Shown here: in pieces, positions 43,862-52,257 of the stretch | How positions within the stretch are numbered: position 1 is the stretch's first letter | How the letters are laid out: each line of letters starts with the position of its first letter | NCBI RefSeq assembly: GCF_003002825.1 | Contig: NZ_PVTE01000010.1 | Span: forward strand, 160,106 to 224,105 | Source of the DNA: Spirosoma oryzae | Lineage (GTDB): Bacteria > Bacteroidota > Bacteroidia > Cytophagales > Spirosomataceae | Direction: 5' to 3' | DNA: 64,000 nucleotides | Notes under the pieces: generated by a model | Database searches by the model: none | The model's input: only the letters and a program-made list of their open reading frames with translations | Told to the model about the DNA's origin: nothing | Program-made: the position numbers and the translations under genes

Positions 43862-45148
43862 TTAAGCCGTAACCGCCTGCCGGTGAATCAGGGCCTCCCG
43901 GTCTGGGCTGGTCGAGATGAAGCTGATTGGTAGGTTGAGCGTTTCCTCCAGGAACGATACATAGGCAGCTAGTTCAGCCGGCATATCATCGAACGTGCGG
44001 GCGTTCTTCAAATCAGTTTTCCAGCCGGCAAACGAACGATAAACGGGCGTAATATCCGTGTCGGTCAGGTCGTATGGCATCTGCTCCGATAGCGTGCCGT
44101 CGGGTAGTTTGTAGTGCGTACAAACCTGAATTTCGTCGAACTCATTCAGCACGTCGACTTTCATCATGATCAGTTGCGTAACGCCACTAATCATGATTGT
44201 GTAGCGAAGCGCGGGCAGGTCGAGCCAGCCGCACCGACGTGGACGACCCGTCGTTGCACCAAACTCACGGCCTTCCTGCCGGATACGTTCACCAGTTTCG
44301 TCGTGTAGTTCGGTTGGGAACGGACCGCTCCCAACGCGGGTGCAGTAGGCCTTGAAAATGCCAAACACGTCGCCGATCTGCCGGGGGGCAACGCCCAGAC
44401 CGGTACAGGCACCGGCAGCCATCGTGTTCGACGACGTGACGAATGGGTACGAACCGAAGTCGATGTCGAGCAGCGATCCCTGTGCGCCCTCCGCCAGTAT
44501 TTTCCGGCCGTCGTTCAGGGCGTCGTTGATGGCGTATTCACTATCGGTCAGCGAGAACTGCTTCATGAACTCGACAGCCGCGAAAAATTCTTCTTCCGCC
44601 TGGGGCAGTACCGACGCGTAGTCGAAGTTGTTCTGCTCCAGAATGACTTTGTGAATAGCGACCAGCTTGTTGTATTTATCGGCGAATTTTGGCGACAAAA
44701 TATCGCCGACGCGCAATCCCTGCCGGGCTACTTTGTCCTGATACGTGGGGCCGATACCACGCAGCGTCGAGCCAATTTTCGATTCGCCTTTTGCCTGTTC
44801 GTAAGCCGCGTCGAGCAGCCGGTGCGTAGGGATGATGATCGACGCCTTGCGCGAGATCTGAAGGTTCTGGGTCAGTGGCAGGTTGTATTTCGCCAGCCCA
44901 TCGATTTCTTTTTTGAAGATAATCGGGTCGAGTACAACACCGTTGCCGATGATGTTCTGGATGTCACTCCGGAAAATACCCGACGGAATCTGATGCAGTA
45001 CGTGTTTGAACCCGTCGAATTCCAGTGTGTGACCCGCATTGGGACCACCCTGAAACCGGGCTACGACCTGATATTGTGGCGCGAGTACGTCCACAATTTT
45101 CCCTTTTCCTTCGTCGCCCCACTGGAGGCCTAATAAAACATCAACCAT
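43862..45148 (-). CDS. purA: Adenylosuccinate synthase
   Basis: PurA joins IMP and aspartate, with GTP, to make adenylosuccinate on the way to AMP. The 428-residue length is normal. The N-terminal P-loop region is GLQWGDEGKGKIVD with the catalytic Asp, followed by GGPNAGHT. Later come the IMP-binding segment RGIGPTYQDK, GAQGSLLDIDFGSYPFVTSSN, and the C-terminal FISTSPDREALI. A terminator follows. It stands in no purine operon. Confidence 0.98.
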   Translation of the reverse strand: MVDVLLGLQWGDEGKGKIVDVLAPQYQVVARFQGGPNAGHTLEFDGFKHVLHQIPSGIFRSDIQNIIGNGVVLDPIIFKKEIDGLAKYNLPLTQNLQISRKASIIIPTHRLLDAAYEQAKGESKIGSTLRGIGPTYQDKVARQGLRVGDILSPKFADKYNKLVAIHKVILEQNNFDYASVLPQAEEEFFAAVEFMKQFSLTDSEYAINDALNDGRKILAEGAQGSLLDIDFGSYPFVTSSNTMAAGACTGLGVAPRQIGDVFGIFKAYCTRVGSGPFPTELHDETGERIRQEGREFGATTGRPRRCGWLDLPALRYTIMISGVTQLIMMKVDVLNEFDEIQVCTHYKLPDGTLSEQMPYDLTDTDITPVYRSFAGWKTDLKNARTFDDMPAELAAYVSFLEETLNLPISFISTSPDREALIHRQAVTA

Positions 45149-45210
45149 GAACTGAGAATTAAAAGATGCCCCTGTCTGAGAGCCTTATTTTATCGTTGAA
45201 TCGTAAAATA

Positions 45211-45561
45211 TCAACGGTTACTTTTCCTATTTGTCGTCAGCGGTTCGATAGAACCATTCACTAATCGAAAGTGCTCAGCCCAAATATCGGTACGGGGATT
45301 GTAGAAACGAACGATTTCCCGGTTTTCCCAATCGATAGAGGCAATATCACTCCCCTTGTTACGATTACAGTCAGGACAGGCATAGGCTAGATTGGCCTCG
45401 TGATTCGAGCCATGATGTTTACGACTTATGATGTGGTCTACTTCAAAGCCTAAAAACGAATCAGCGTCTTCTGCCAAACAGTATTCGCATGTGTAATGGG
45501 CCCGATTGGCAACTAGTCGACGTGTCGCTGCTGGGACGGACACGTTATTGGTGGTGGACAT
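45211..45561 (-). CDS. HNH endonuclease
   Basis: The 116-residue protein has the zinc-ribbon HNH layout: YTCEYC (Cys25 and Cys28), then EVDHIISRKHHGSNHEANL with the catalytic His43, then ACPDCNRNKG (Cys62 and Cys65). It resembles McrA-like stand-alone HNH enzymes that cut DNA. Its start overlaps a 77-residue ORF by 17 bases, so the two are co-translated. I recall the same pair in cyanobacteria and Bacteroidota. A defence or mobile role is possible but not shown. Confidence 0.85.
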   Translation of the reverse strand: MSTTNNVSVPAATRRLVANRAHYTCEYCLAEDADSFLGFEVDHIISRKHHGSNHEANLAYACPDCNRNKGSDIASIDWENREIVRFYNPRTDIWAEHFRLVNGSIEPLTTNRKSNR

Positions 45562-45778
45562 GTTGCCGGGCTTTCGCTTTAGCCAAACGCATGATGTGTT
45601 CGACCTGCATAAACTTGCTAATGAGATCTATCTCTTCCGCCGTTGCCGACCCATTTTTTTCTTTTTCCAAAAGCTGGTAAAAACGATCATGCTGTTCCTG
45701 CGTTGCTCGAAACGACAGGACCGTTTCGGGCTTCATATGAACTAGCAAAAAATCAGCTAAGTCAGCATATGGATTCAT
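45545..45778 (-). CDS. Small protein paired with HNH endonuclease
   Basis: The 77-residue protein is helical and charged, with DRFYQLLEKEKNGSATAEEIDLISKFMQVEHIMRLAKAKA as its core. This pattern (short linker, then an Lxx-type EE turn, then a Lys/Ala-rich helix) is one I associate with small proteins next to HNH genes. It overlaps the HNH start by 17 bases. Function is unknown; an antitoxin-like or DNA-targeting helper are options. Confidence 0.65.
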   Translation of the reverse strand: MNPYADLADFLLVHMKPETVLSFRATQEQHDRFYQLLEKEKNGSATAEEIDLISKFMQVEHIMRLAKAKARQHVHHQ

Positions 45779-45808
45779 AACCGAACAGGTTTTGGTGTTT
45801 CCCTGAAT

Positions 45809-46348
45809 TTACTGATGCTCCTGAACGTCGGCTGGGTAGTCTACCGTACCCTGCCGCGCATCGGGATGACTGGCGGGGGCGGGGTGCTGGCGGTTTTCAC
45901 AGACGTCACGGGTGCAGGACCCGTAAAAAATCAGCGAGTGGTGCATCACGTTGAATTTCAACATATCGCCGACCATGTTCTGGATGTTCTGCACACGCGG
46001 ATCACAAAACTCCATTACCTTGTGGCAGTCCGTACAGATCAGGTGGTCGTGCTGCCGGTATCCGTACGATTTTTCGTATTGCGCCAGGTTGCGGCCGAAT
46101 TGATGCTTCGTTACCAGGTCACAATCGACCAGCACGTCGAGGGTGTTGTACACGGTCGCGCGGCTGACTCGGTATTTTTTATTCTTCATGGAAATGTACA
46201 ACTCGTCGACGTCGAAGTGGTCTTCGCGGTTGTAGATCTCTTCAAGGATGGCAAAACGTTCGGGGGTTTTTCGCAGGCCTTTCCGTTCGAGGTAGGCCAT
46301 GAAAATACTCCGGGCGGCATCCAGATTCGTTTGCTTCGGCGCAGGCAT
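45809..46348 (-). CDS. Fur-family metal-dependent regulator
   Basis: This protein of about 179 residues has the Fur layout: an N-terminal winged helix (FMAYLERKGLRKTPERFAILEEIYN; RVSRATVYNTLDVLVDCDLVTK) and a dimerisation domain with the metal segment QHDHLICTDCHKVMEF. A second Cys pair (SCTRDVCE) follows and suggests a structural zinc site. It could be Fur, PerR or Zur. The ATG at 46348 is preferred to 46378. A -7 box lies at 46376-46383; its upstream element falls inside inverted repeat IR-14. Confidence 0.88.
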   Translation of the reverse strand: MPAPKQTNLDAARSIFMAYLERKGLRKTPERFAILEEIYNREDHFDVDELYISMKNKKYRVSRATVYNTLDVLVDCDLVTKHQFGRNLAQYEKSYGYRQHDHLICTDCHKVMEFCDPRVQNIQNMVGDMLKFNVMHHSLIFYGSCTRDVCENRQHPAPASHPDARQGTVDYPADVQEHQ

Positions 46349-46375
46349 ATCCGTTCCGATTGGGTTAATCAACTG

Positions 46376-46383
46376 CAAAGGTA
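46376..46383 (-). promoter_or_regulatory. Candidate -7 box for the Fur-family gene
   Basis: On the minus strand this reads TACCTTTG, a perfect TAnnTTTG match, with a leader of about 22 bases. The -33 region falls inside the left arm of IR-14. Confidence 0.45.
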
Positions 46384-46386
46384 GGG

Positions 46387-46452
46387 GTATTCGGTTTACA
46401 GTTCACGGTTTTCAGTAGATCGACCGAAAACCGTGAACTGTAAATCGAATAC
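46387..46452. repeat. Inverted repeat IR-14 (gtattcggtttacagttcac arms)
   Basis: The 27-base left arm (46387-46413) and right arm (46426-46452) pair with one mismatch around a 12-base loop. This is the best-conserved member of the gtttacagt class. It lies two bases after the relA/spoT stop and just upstream of the Fur-gene -7 box. Confidence 0.88.
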
Positions 46453-46454
46453 GG

Positions 46455-48743
46455 TTATGAGTCGAACCGGATGACTTCATAGACGCCCTGCACCCGTTCG
46501 AGTTTGCGCATCAGCGTTTCCAGGTGTTCCGTATCGTGAACGTACAACCGGATGTTACCTTCGAAGATCCCGTCTTTCGAGTCGATCGCTACTGACCGCA
46601 TATTGATGTGCAGCTCGTTGCTGATGACCCGCGTTACGTCGTTGATCAGGCCTACCCGGTCAGTACCGGTGATGCGCAGCCCGGCCAGGAAGGCCAGTTC
46701 TTTCTGACTCGTCCACTTCGCCTTGATAATCCGGTTCCCGTGGTTCGACATCAACTCAACCGCATTGGGGCAGGTAACGCGGTGAATCTTGATGCCGTCA
46801 TTGATCGTCACGAAGCCAAACACGTCGTCGCCCGAAATGGGGTTGCAGCATTTTGACAGCGTGTAATCGATACGGTCCATGTCTTCGCCGATCAGCAGCA
46901 TATCCGCGTCGGCTCGTTCGCCGTGAATCCGCTTTAGTTCTTTAGTGAACGATTTGCCGTCCTGAATGGCATCGGTGTTGATCTTGTTTGCGCGGTTCTC
47001 GCGGGCCTCCTTGTCGGCCTTGAACTTCCGGATTTCCTGCGGATCGATGTGTCCCTTGCCGACGCGGTAGAAAAAATCGTCGGTGGTTTTCGAGCCGAAA
47101 TAAGCCCGCATCTGATTGATGACTTCGTTGGTCATCTCCAAACGCAGCACCTTTAGTTTCTTCTGAACCAGATCGCGACCGTCGGTAACGTAGCGCTTGT
47201 TCTCCTCTTTTATGAGGTCTTTGATCTTGGTTTTGGCTTTCGACGTCACCACGAAGCGCAGCCAGTCTTCGCTGGGCTTCTGCCGGTTCGAGGTGATGAC
47301 CTCCACCTGATCGCCGTTTTGCAACACGTAACTCAGCGGTACTAGCGTATTGTTGACTTTGGCGGCCATGCAATGCGCGCCAACCTGCGTGTGAATGTCG
47401 AACGCGAAGTCGAGCGCCGTTGCCCCCCGTTGCAGCACTTTCAGATCGCCTTTCGGCGTAAACACAAAAACCTCCTCGCTGTACAGGTTCGAGCGGAAGT
47501 CGTCGACAAATTCGATAGCCGCTTTCTTATCCCCGCTCCCCGCCGACTCGATCATATCGCGAACCTGACTGATCCAGGTTTCGATCCCCGCGCCGGTTTG
47601 TGTGTCGTTGCCTTTGTATTTCCAGTGGGCCGCGTACCCTTTTTCGGCAATCTCGTTCATCCGCTCCGTGCGGATCTGCACCTCTACCCACTGCCCTGAC
47701 TTGCTCATCACCGTCGTGTGCAGCGACTCATAGCCGTTGGTACGTGGCGTACTGATCCAGTCTTTCAGTCGGTCGGGATTCGGCTTATAATGATCGGTGA
47801 CAATCGAATAAGCCCGCCAGCAGGCTGCTTTCTCCTGATCGGCCGGTACGTCGAGGATAACGCGAACGGCAAACAGATCGTAAATTTCCTCGAACGGCTT
47901 CTTCGACTTATCCAGCTTGTTCCAGATGGAGTAGATCGATTTGGGTCGTCCTTTTATGACGTACTTGATACCTGTTTCCGTAAGGTCGCGGTCAATCGGT
48001 TCGATGAAGCGGCTGATAAACCGGTCGCGGGCCAGCTTGGTCTCGCGTAGTTTCTTGGCGATGTCTTTGTACGCTTCCGGCTCGACGTGTTTCAGATACA
48101 AATCTTCCAGCTCCGATTTGATAGCGTACAAGCCTAACCGGTGGGCGAGGGGGGCGTAGATGTAAATCGTTTCCGACGCGATCTTCAATTGCTTATCGCG
48201 GGGCATCGAGTCCAGCGTCCGCATGTTGTGAAGCCGGTCCGCAAGTTTGATCAGAATAACCCGGACATCGTCGGAAAGCGTCAGGAGCATTTTTCGGAAA
48301 TTCTCCGCCTGCTGCGAGGTACCGTACTCGAAGTAACCCGAAATCTTGGTCAATCCGTCGATGATGCGGGCGACTTTGGGGCCGAAAACCCGGTCGATGT
48401 CGGCAATGGTTGTTTCGGTATCTTCCACTACGTCGTGCAGCAGGGCCGCCACGATGCTGGTCGGACCTAGTCCAATCTCCTCGACGGCAATCTGCGCTAC
48501 CGCAATCGGATGGTAGATATACGGCTCCCCTGACCGTCGACGCATGTTCTTATGCGCTTCGGCTGACGTATTAAACGCTTTCTTGATGAGCTTGGCGTCG
48601 TCGCCTTTGAGCATGGGTTTGGCGGCCCGCAGTAACCGACGATAGCGCTTTAAAATTTCCTGTCGTTCCAGTTCCAGATCAATCACGGGCTCAGCAGTGG
48701 GGGCCGGACGCCGTTCGGTCGTATCCATCATCGTAGGTTGCAT
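46455..48743 (-). CDS. Bifunctional (p)ppGpp synthetase/hydrolase (RelA/SpoT family)
   Basis: This protein of about 762 residues makes and degrades the stringent alarmone. Domains in order: an HD hydrolase with LLHDVVEDTETT and LADRLHNMRTL, a synthetase (GRPKSIYSIWNKL; YDLFAVRVIL; NGYESLHTTVM), a TGS domain with EVFVFTPKGDLKVLQRGATALDFAFDIHTQVG, a helical/zinc-finger region (IDYTLSKCCNPISGDDVFGFVT), and a C-terminal ACT domain. The HD motifs look intact, so it should act as both hydrolase and synthetase, like Rel/SpoT. ATGs at 48731/48728 are alternative starts. Confidence 0.95.
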   Translation of the reverse strand: MQPTMMDTTERRPAPTAEPVIDLELERQEILKRYRRLLRAAKPMLKGDDAKLIKKAFNTSAEAHKNMRRRSGEPYIYHPIAVAQIAVEEIGLGPTSIVAALLHDVVEDTETTIADIDRVFGPKVARIIDGLTKISGYFEYGTSQQAENFRKMLLTLSDDVRVILIKLADRLHNMRTLDSMPRDKQLKIASETIYIYAPLAHRLGLYAIKSELEDLYLKHVEPEAYKDIAKKLRETKLARDRFISRFIEPIDRDLTETGIKYVIKGRPKSIYSIWNKLDKSKKPFEEIYDLFAVRVILDVPADQEKAACWRAYSIVTDHYKPNPDRLKDWISTPRTNGYESLHTTVMSKSGQWVEVQIRTERMNEIAEKGYAAHWKYKGNDTQTGAGIETWISQVRDMIESAGSGDKKAAIEFVDDFRSNLYSEEVFVFTPKGDLKVLQRGATALDFAFDIHTQVGAHCMAAKVNNTLVPLSYVLQNGDQVEVITSNRQKPSEDWLRFVVTSKAKTKIKDLIKEENKRYVTDGRDLVQKKLKVLRLEMTNEVINQMRAYFGSKTTDDFFYRVGKGHIDPQEIRKFKADKEARENRANKINTDAIQDGKSFTKELKRIHGERADADMLLIGEDMDRIDYTLSKCCNPISGDDVFGFVTINDGIKIHRVTCPNAVELMSNHGNRIIKAKWTSQKELAFLAGLRITGTDRVGLINDVTRVISNELHINMRSVAIDSKDGIFEGNIRLYVHDTEHLETLMRKLERVQGVYEVIRFDS

Positions 48744-48852
48744 TTTTCGGGTAAGACAGGCCCGGTGGTTGTACTCGCTCTTCCAAGATAACAATTAATT
48801 AACGGGAAAATGAGTGGCGTTGACCAAAAAATATAAAGAGTCGAAATTTTTT

Positions 48853-48882
48853 TTGGTAAGTAGAAAACCTTGGTTACTTTTG
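48853..48882 (+). promoter_or_regulatory. Promoter of tRNA-Leu (-33 TTG / -7 TACTTTTG)
   Basis: A TTG at 48853-48855 and TACTTTTG at 48875-48882 are spaced by 19 bases, matching the Bacteroidota TTG-N17-23-TAnnTTTG promoter. It is the clearest complete promoter in the window. Transcription would start about 48889, some 40 bases before the tRNA. Confidence 0.7.
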
Positions 48883-48929
48883 CACCCTCAAACATGAGTT
48901 AATGAGCTAGCTCAACGACTCCTCTACCA

Positions 48930-49011
48930 GCGGGCGTGGCGAAATTGGTAGACGTGCCAGACTTAGGATCTGGTGCCGCAAGGCATGGGGGTTCGAGTCC
49001 CTCCGCCCGTA
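48930..49011 (+). tRNA. tRNA-Leu (UAG anticodon)
   Basis: The sequence folds as a class II tRNA of 82 bases. The acceptor stem pairs gcgggcg (48930-48936) with cgcccgt (49004-49010). The anticodon stem ccaga/tctgg encloses the loop cttagga, with anticodon TAG at 48964-48966. A variable arm (tgccgcaaggca) follows, and then the T arm with gttcgagtc. CCA is not encoded. It reads CUN leucine codons. Confidence 0.96.
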
Positions 49012-49018
49012 CAAATAC

Positions 49019-49099
49019 TTGAATGACTGAAGGATTGATTGATTGAATGTTCGGCTCTCAGTAGCTATTCAATCACTCTGTCAATCAGTCATTCAATCA
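49019..49099. repeat. Inverted repeat IR-15 (ttgaatgattg arms)
   Basis: The left arm (about 49019-49055) has ttgaatgact, gattgatt and gattgaatg; the right arm (about 49063-49099) is the imperfect inverse. It lies between tRNA-Leu and tig, where it may act as the tRNA terminator or sit in the tig leader. Confidence 0.75.
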
Positions 49100-49117
49100 T
49101 TTTAAACCGACACAAAC

Positions 49118-50485
49118 GTGGAGATTACCCTGGACAAAGCCAGTGAGACAAATGCCTCGCTGAACATTACCCTTACTCCGGCCGACTACAAGCCTGAAGT
49201 TGATAAAAAACTGAAGCAGTACAGCAAAACGGTTGCGCTGAAAGGTTTCCGGCCGGGTCATGTACCGGCGTCGCTGGTGCAAAAGATGTACGGTAAGAGC
49301 ATTCTGGTTGAAGAAATCAACTCGATGCTGAGCAAAACCGTCAGTAACTACATCCGGGAAAATAAATTACAGGTTGTTGGTGATCCGGTGCCGAACCGCG
49401 AACAGGCCGATGCCGTCGATTGGGACAGCCAAACCGATTTTGCGTTCAGCTACACGCTGGGTCTGGCGTCGGAGTTCGACATCGACTTCGCTGATCTGCC
49501 AGCCGTTAATCAATATGATATTCAGGCGGGCGACGCCGAAGTAGACAGCACGATTGCTGACCTGCAAAAGCGTTTTCACGAGCATGCGCATGCCGAAGAG
49601 GTTGGCGAGGGCGATACCATCTACGGTGAGCTGAAGCAAGTGAACGCGCCGGACGGTGGCGAAGCCTTTACCGCTAAAACGGCGTTCCCGCTGAATCAGA
49701 TGGCGGAAGAAGCAAAAGGACAATTCGTCGGTAAAAAGAAAGACGACGTAATCACGTTCAACCTGGAGCAGGCGTTCCCCGACGAGAAAGCACGGGCTAC
49801 GGCTACGGGTGCGCCGAAAGACGAAGCGGCCAACCTGACCGGTGAGTTTACGTTTGCTATCGATGACATCACCCGTCATGAGCCAGCTGAACTGAACCAG
49901 GCGTTCTTCGACAAAGTACTGGGTGCCGGTGCCGTTTCGGATGAAACCGAATTCCGGGCGAAAGTTGGTGAGATCATCAAGAGCAACTACAACCGGGAAT
50001 CGGAGCAACTGCTGCGCCTGGACATCGAAAAAACGCTCCTCGACGCAACACCGATCCTGCTTCCCGACGAGTTCCTGAAAAACTGGCTGCTGGAAGTCAA
50101 CGAAGGCAAGTTTACGCCGGAGCAGATCGATGAGCAGTACGGCGATTTCACCAAGTCAGTGAAGCTGCAACTCATCAAAAACAAGATTGCTGACAAGGCT
50201 GACATCAAAGTCGATCAGGAAGAAGTACTGGAAGCGACGCGTCAGATGGTGCGGGAGCAGTTCGGATTTGCCGGTGGCGAAAACGAAGAAATGAACCAGA
50301 CCATCGACCGGATCGCTCGCAACTACCTGACCGACGAGAAAAACAACGGGCAGAACTACACGAGCACGTTCAACCGGGTGTTCGACGATAAAGTGGTCGG
50401 CTACGCTAAGGAGCAGATGACGATTGCGTCGCAGGACATAACCGTTGACGACTTCAAAACGCTGGTTGAAAACCGGCAGGCGTAG
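49118..50485 (+). CDS. tig: Trigger factor
   Basis: The 455-residue protein is the ribosome-bound chaperone for nascent chains. The N-terminal ribosome-binding domain holds GFRPGHVPASLVQKMYG (the GFRxGKxP signature, with H in place of K). A divergent PPIase domain (about 150-245) follows, and a helical C-terminal domain (LPDEFLKNWLL) completes it. The start is a GTG at 49118; no ATG fits. A terminator follows. The gene stands alone, without the clpP/clpX neighbours found in many genomes. Confidence 0.95.
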   Translation: MEITLDKASETNASLNITLTPADYKPEVDKKLKQYSKTVALKGFRPGHVPASLVQKMYGKSILVEEINSMLSKTVSNYIRENKLQVVGDPVPNREQADAVDWDSQTDFAFSYTLGLASEFDIDFADLPAVNQYDIQAGDAEVDSTIADLQKRFHEHAHAEEVGEGDTIYGELKQVNAPDGGEAFTAKTAFPLNQMAEEAKGQFVGKKKDDVITFNLEQAFPDEKARATATGAPKDEAANLTGEFTFAIDDITRHEPAELNQAFFDKVLGAGAVSDETEFRAKVGEIIKSNYNRESEQLLRLDIEKTLLDATPILLPDEFLKNWLLEVNEGKFTPEQIDEQYGDFTKSVKLQLIKNKIADKADIKVDQEEVLEATRQMVREQFGFAGGENEEMNQTIDRIARNYLTDEKNNGQNYTSTFNRVFDDKVVGYAKEQMTIASQDITVDDFKTLVENRQA

Positions 50486-50510
50486 TTCTTCACCGACCTG
50501 ATACAACAAG

Positions 50511-50545
50511 AAAGAGCGGCTTTCCTTACGGGAGAGCCGCTCTTT
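50511..50545 (+). terminator. Terminator after tig
   Basis: The 11-base stem (aaagagcggct, 50511-50521, with 50535-50545) closes a 13-base loop, followed by a T-run. Confidence 0.85.
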
Positions 50546-50639
50546 TTTTGTCGCCTGACTTGACAAATGCCGGGTTGCACGATCAAAGTAGCGCGATTTG
50601 CAAACCATACGGCCCCCTTGCGTCGTTTATACCTGACTA

Positions 50640-51131
50640 ATGAACAACGAGACTAAACCACGATTTTTTATTTCGTACATGACCCGTTTCCTGTTGATTC
50701 CTGCGCTACTTGGCTGCCTTCTGCTTACGGCCCTGACTCCAGCCGCCGACGACCCCGACGCTGTTGTGGGGCGGTGGTTAAGTAGCAAGAAACGAAATCA
50801 GGTACAGATTTTTAGACAGGGTGACAAATACTATGGTCGGCTGGTGTGGATGCTCGAACCAAATGATCCGGTTACGAAGCGGCCCAAAACAGATATGCAG
50901 AATCCGGATGTTTCATTACGCAATCGCCCGTTGATGAACATGATTATGATGTCTGACCTGGTCTACAAAGGTGATAATACCTGGACCGGTGGGCAGGTAT
51001 ATAACCCGGAGGATGGCAAGACGTACAGCTGTGATCTGACACTGCGCGATCCTAATTCGCTTGATATTCACGGCTACGTCATGGGTATAAGTCTGCTGGG
51101 CCGGACAAAAACCTGGACACGGGTTAGGTAG
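50640..51131 (+). CDS. DUF2147 secreted protein
   Basis: This protein of about 163 residues (150 if it starts at 50679) has a signal peptide (MTRFLLIPALLGCLLL, ending near TPAAD) and a DUF2147 beta-barrel domain: VVGRWLSSKKRNQVQIFRQGDKYYGRLVWM, then GGQVYNPEDGKTYSCDLTL, and SLDIHGYVMGISLLGRTKTW. The family is periplasmic and has a lipocalin-like fold. Function is not established. A shared terminator separates it from the convergent lipoprotein gene. Confidence 0.88.
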   Translation: MNNETKPRFFISYMTRFLLIPALLGCLLLTALTPAADDPDAVVGRWLSSKKRNQVQIFRQGDKYYGRLVWMLEPNDPVTKRPKTDMQNPDVSLRNRPLMNMIMMSDLVYKGDNTWTGGQVYNPEDGKTYSCDLTLRDPNSLDIHGYVMGISLLGRTKTWTRVR

Positions 51132-51148
51132 ACAGCAGCGTTTTTGCA

Positions 51149-51184
51149 CGAAAAAAGGTCGCCCGGATGAGCGACCTTTTTTCG
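51149..51184. terminator. Bidirectional terminator
   Basis: The 14-base stem (cgaaaaaaggtcgc, 51149-51162, with 51171-51184) closes an eight-base loop. It serves the DUF2147 gene and the convergent lipoprotein gene. Confidence 0.85.
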
Positions 51185-51203
51185 TGTACGGATGAGTCCG
51201 TGC

Positions 51204-52205
51204 TTACTGGTACTGAATGTACATCGGTTTCGGATCGAGCGCCAGAACTTCGGCCGGCGTCATGATGCGCGAACCGGGCTTGCGGAAATCGTTGTCGTAA
51301 AACAGCTTGAATCCTGTATACTGAACCGGCTCCTTCTGGATGTAGTCGTGGTACGAATCTTTCTTCAGTACCGGCGGTCCCCAGCCATCCATATCCATAA
51401 CGATCTGTACGTTCGGGTTCAGCTTGATATTTTTGTAGTTCTTGATCATTCCCTGCGTGAAGCGGTGTACAACCAGCACTTTAGGCGGCAGGTTGTTTTC
51501 CTTTACTACGTTGCTCAGGAAGTTGACAGCCTGGTTGACGTCGGCTGCGTCGTAGGAGCCAATCTTGGTACCCGGACGAGCACCCGTTACCATCGAAAAC
51601 TCCGGATCGATACCCAGGTGAACGAACGGCAGCTTCAGGTATTTCTCCAGATACTTCATTTCGGGGCCCAGAGGAGCATGACCGCGCTGAATGTCGAGAA
51701 AAACAATGGCGTTATGCTCATTCCCCCACTTGATGACCTTCTTGATTGTCTTGTCGGACATCCGCAGGCGGTAGCCACCGTCTTTGCCGGGGGCACCCTG
51801 CGCCGAGATGGCGACCAGGTGAAGCGCGGGCTGAATCGGGGTGGCGGGATCGGCTTTCTGCCAGTTTTTGATTTCCTGGTCCAGCCGTTGCAACATTTCT
51901 TCTTTGGGATATTTACCCAGAATCCCCATTTTTTTGGAATGCGGATTACCGTAGTACGCGAAAATCCGCTTTTTGGGCAGAATGGCTTCGGTGGGCGCGT
52001 ACGTGAGGGAGTCGAGCGTTGAGTCGCCGGTGCTGACCGATCCGGCAGGACGGGTAGTTGGCCGGGCGGCTGTGGTATCCTTTTCGTCGGTTTTCGTCGA
52101 GTCGCCGGTAGTGGCCGATGTTTTTTCTTTGGATTCCGTTGAGGTACAACTGATGGAAAGATGTCCCAGCAGCAGCAATGATAGAGCAGCTAGCGGTAAG
52201 CGCAT
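51204..52205 (-). CDS. Lipoprotein with a possible TIM-barrel-like enzyme domain
   Basis: The 333-residue protein has a lipoprotein signal (lipobox SISC, Cys20) and a Ser/Thr/Lys-rich linker to about 70. The rest reads as a beta/alpha barrel: ILPKKRIFAYYGNP, then ALHLVAISAQ, NAIVFLDIQRGHA, FVHLGIDPEFSM, VLVVHRFTQGMI and NVQIVMDMDGWGPP. Acidic residues near strand ends (Asp in LDIQRG, GIDPEF and VMDMDG) could be catalytic, as in glycoside hydrolases, but I do not recognise the family. It is likely anchored facing the periplasm or outside. Confidence 0.7.
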   Translation of the reverse strand: MRLPLAALSLLLLGHLSISCTSTESKEKTSATTGDSTKTDEKDTTAARPTTRPAGSVSTGDSTLDSLTYAPTEAILPKKRIFAYYGNPHSKKMGILGKYPKEEMLQRLDQEIKNWQKADPATPIQPALHLVAISAQGAPGKDGGYRLRMSDKTIKKVIKWGNEHNAIVFLDIQRGHAPLGPEMKYLEKYLKLPFVHLGIDPEFSMVTGARPGTKIGSYDAADVNQAVNFLSNVVKENNLPPKVLVVHRFTQGMIKNYKNIKLNPNVQIVMDMDGWGPPVLKKDSYHDYIQKEPVQYTGFKLFYDNDFRKPGSRIMTPAEVLALDPKPMYIQYQ

Positions 52206-52257
52206 AGAGAGATTTCGGATCGATTTTCCTACAAGTATAGGAGGAAGGGGCGGGTTT

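Noticed and set aside
45211..45778. Calling the HNH pair a toxin-antitoxin system
   Set aside because: The overlap fits, but neither protein matches a known toxin or antitoxin family; left as an open question.
45545..48743. Defence island around HNH, fur and relA/spoT
   Set aside because: The neighbours are housekeeping genes (purA, fur, rel, tRNA); only the HNH pair is unusual.
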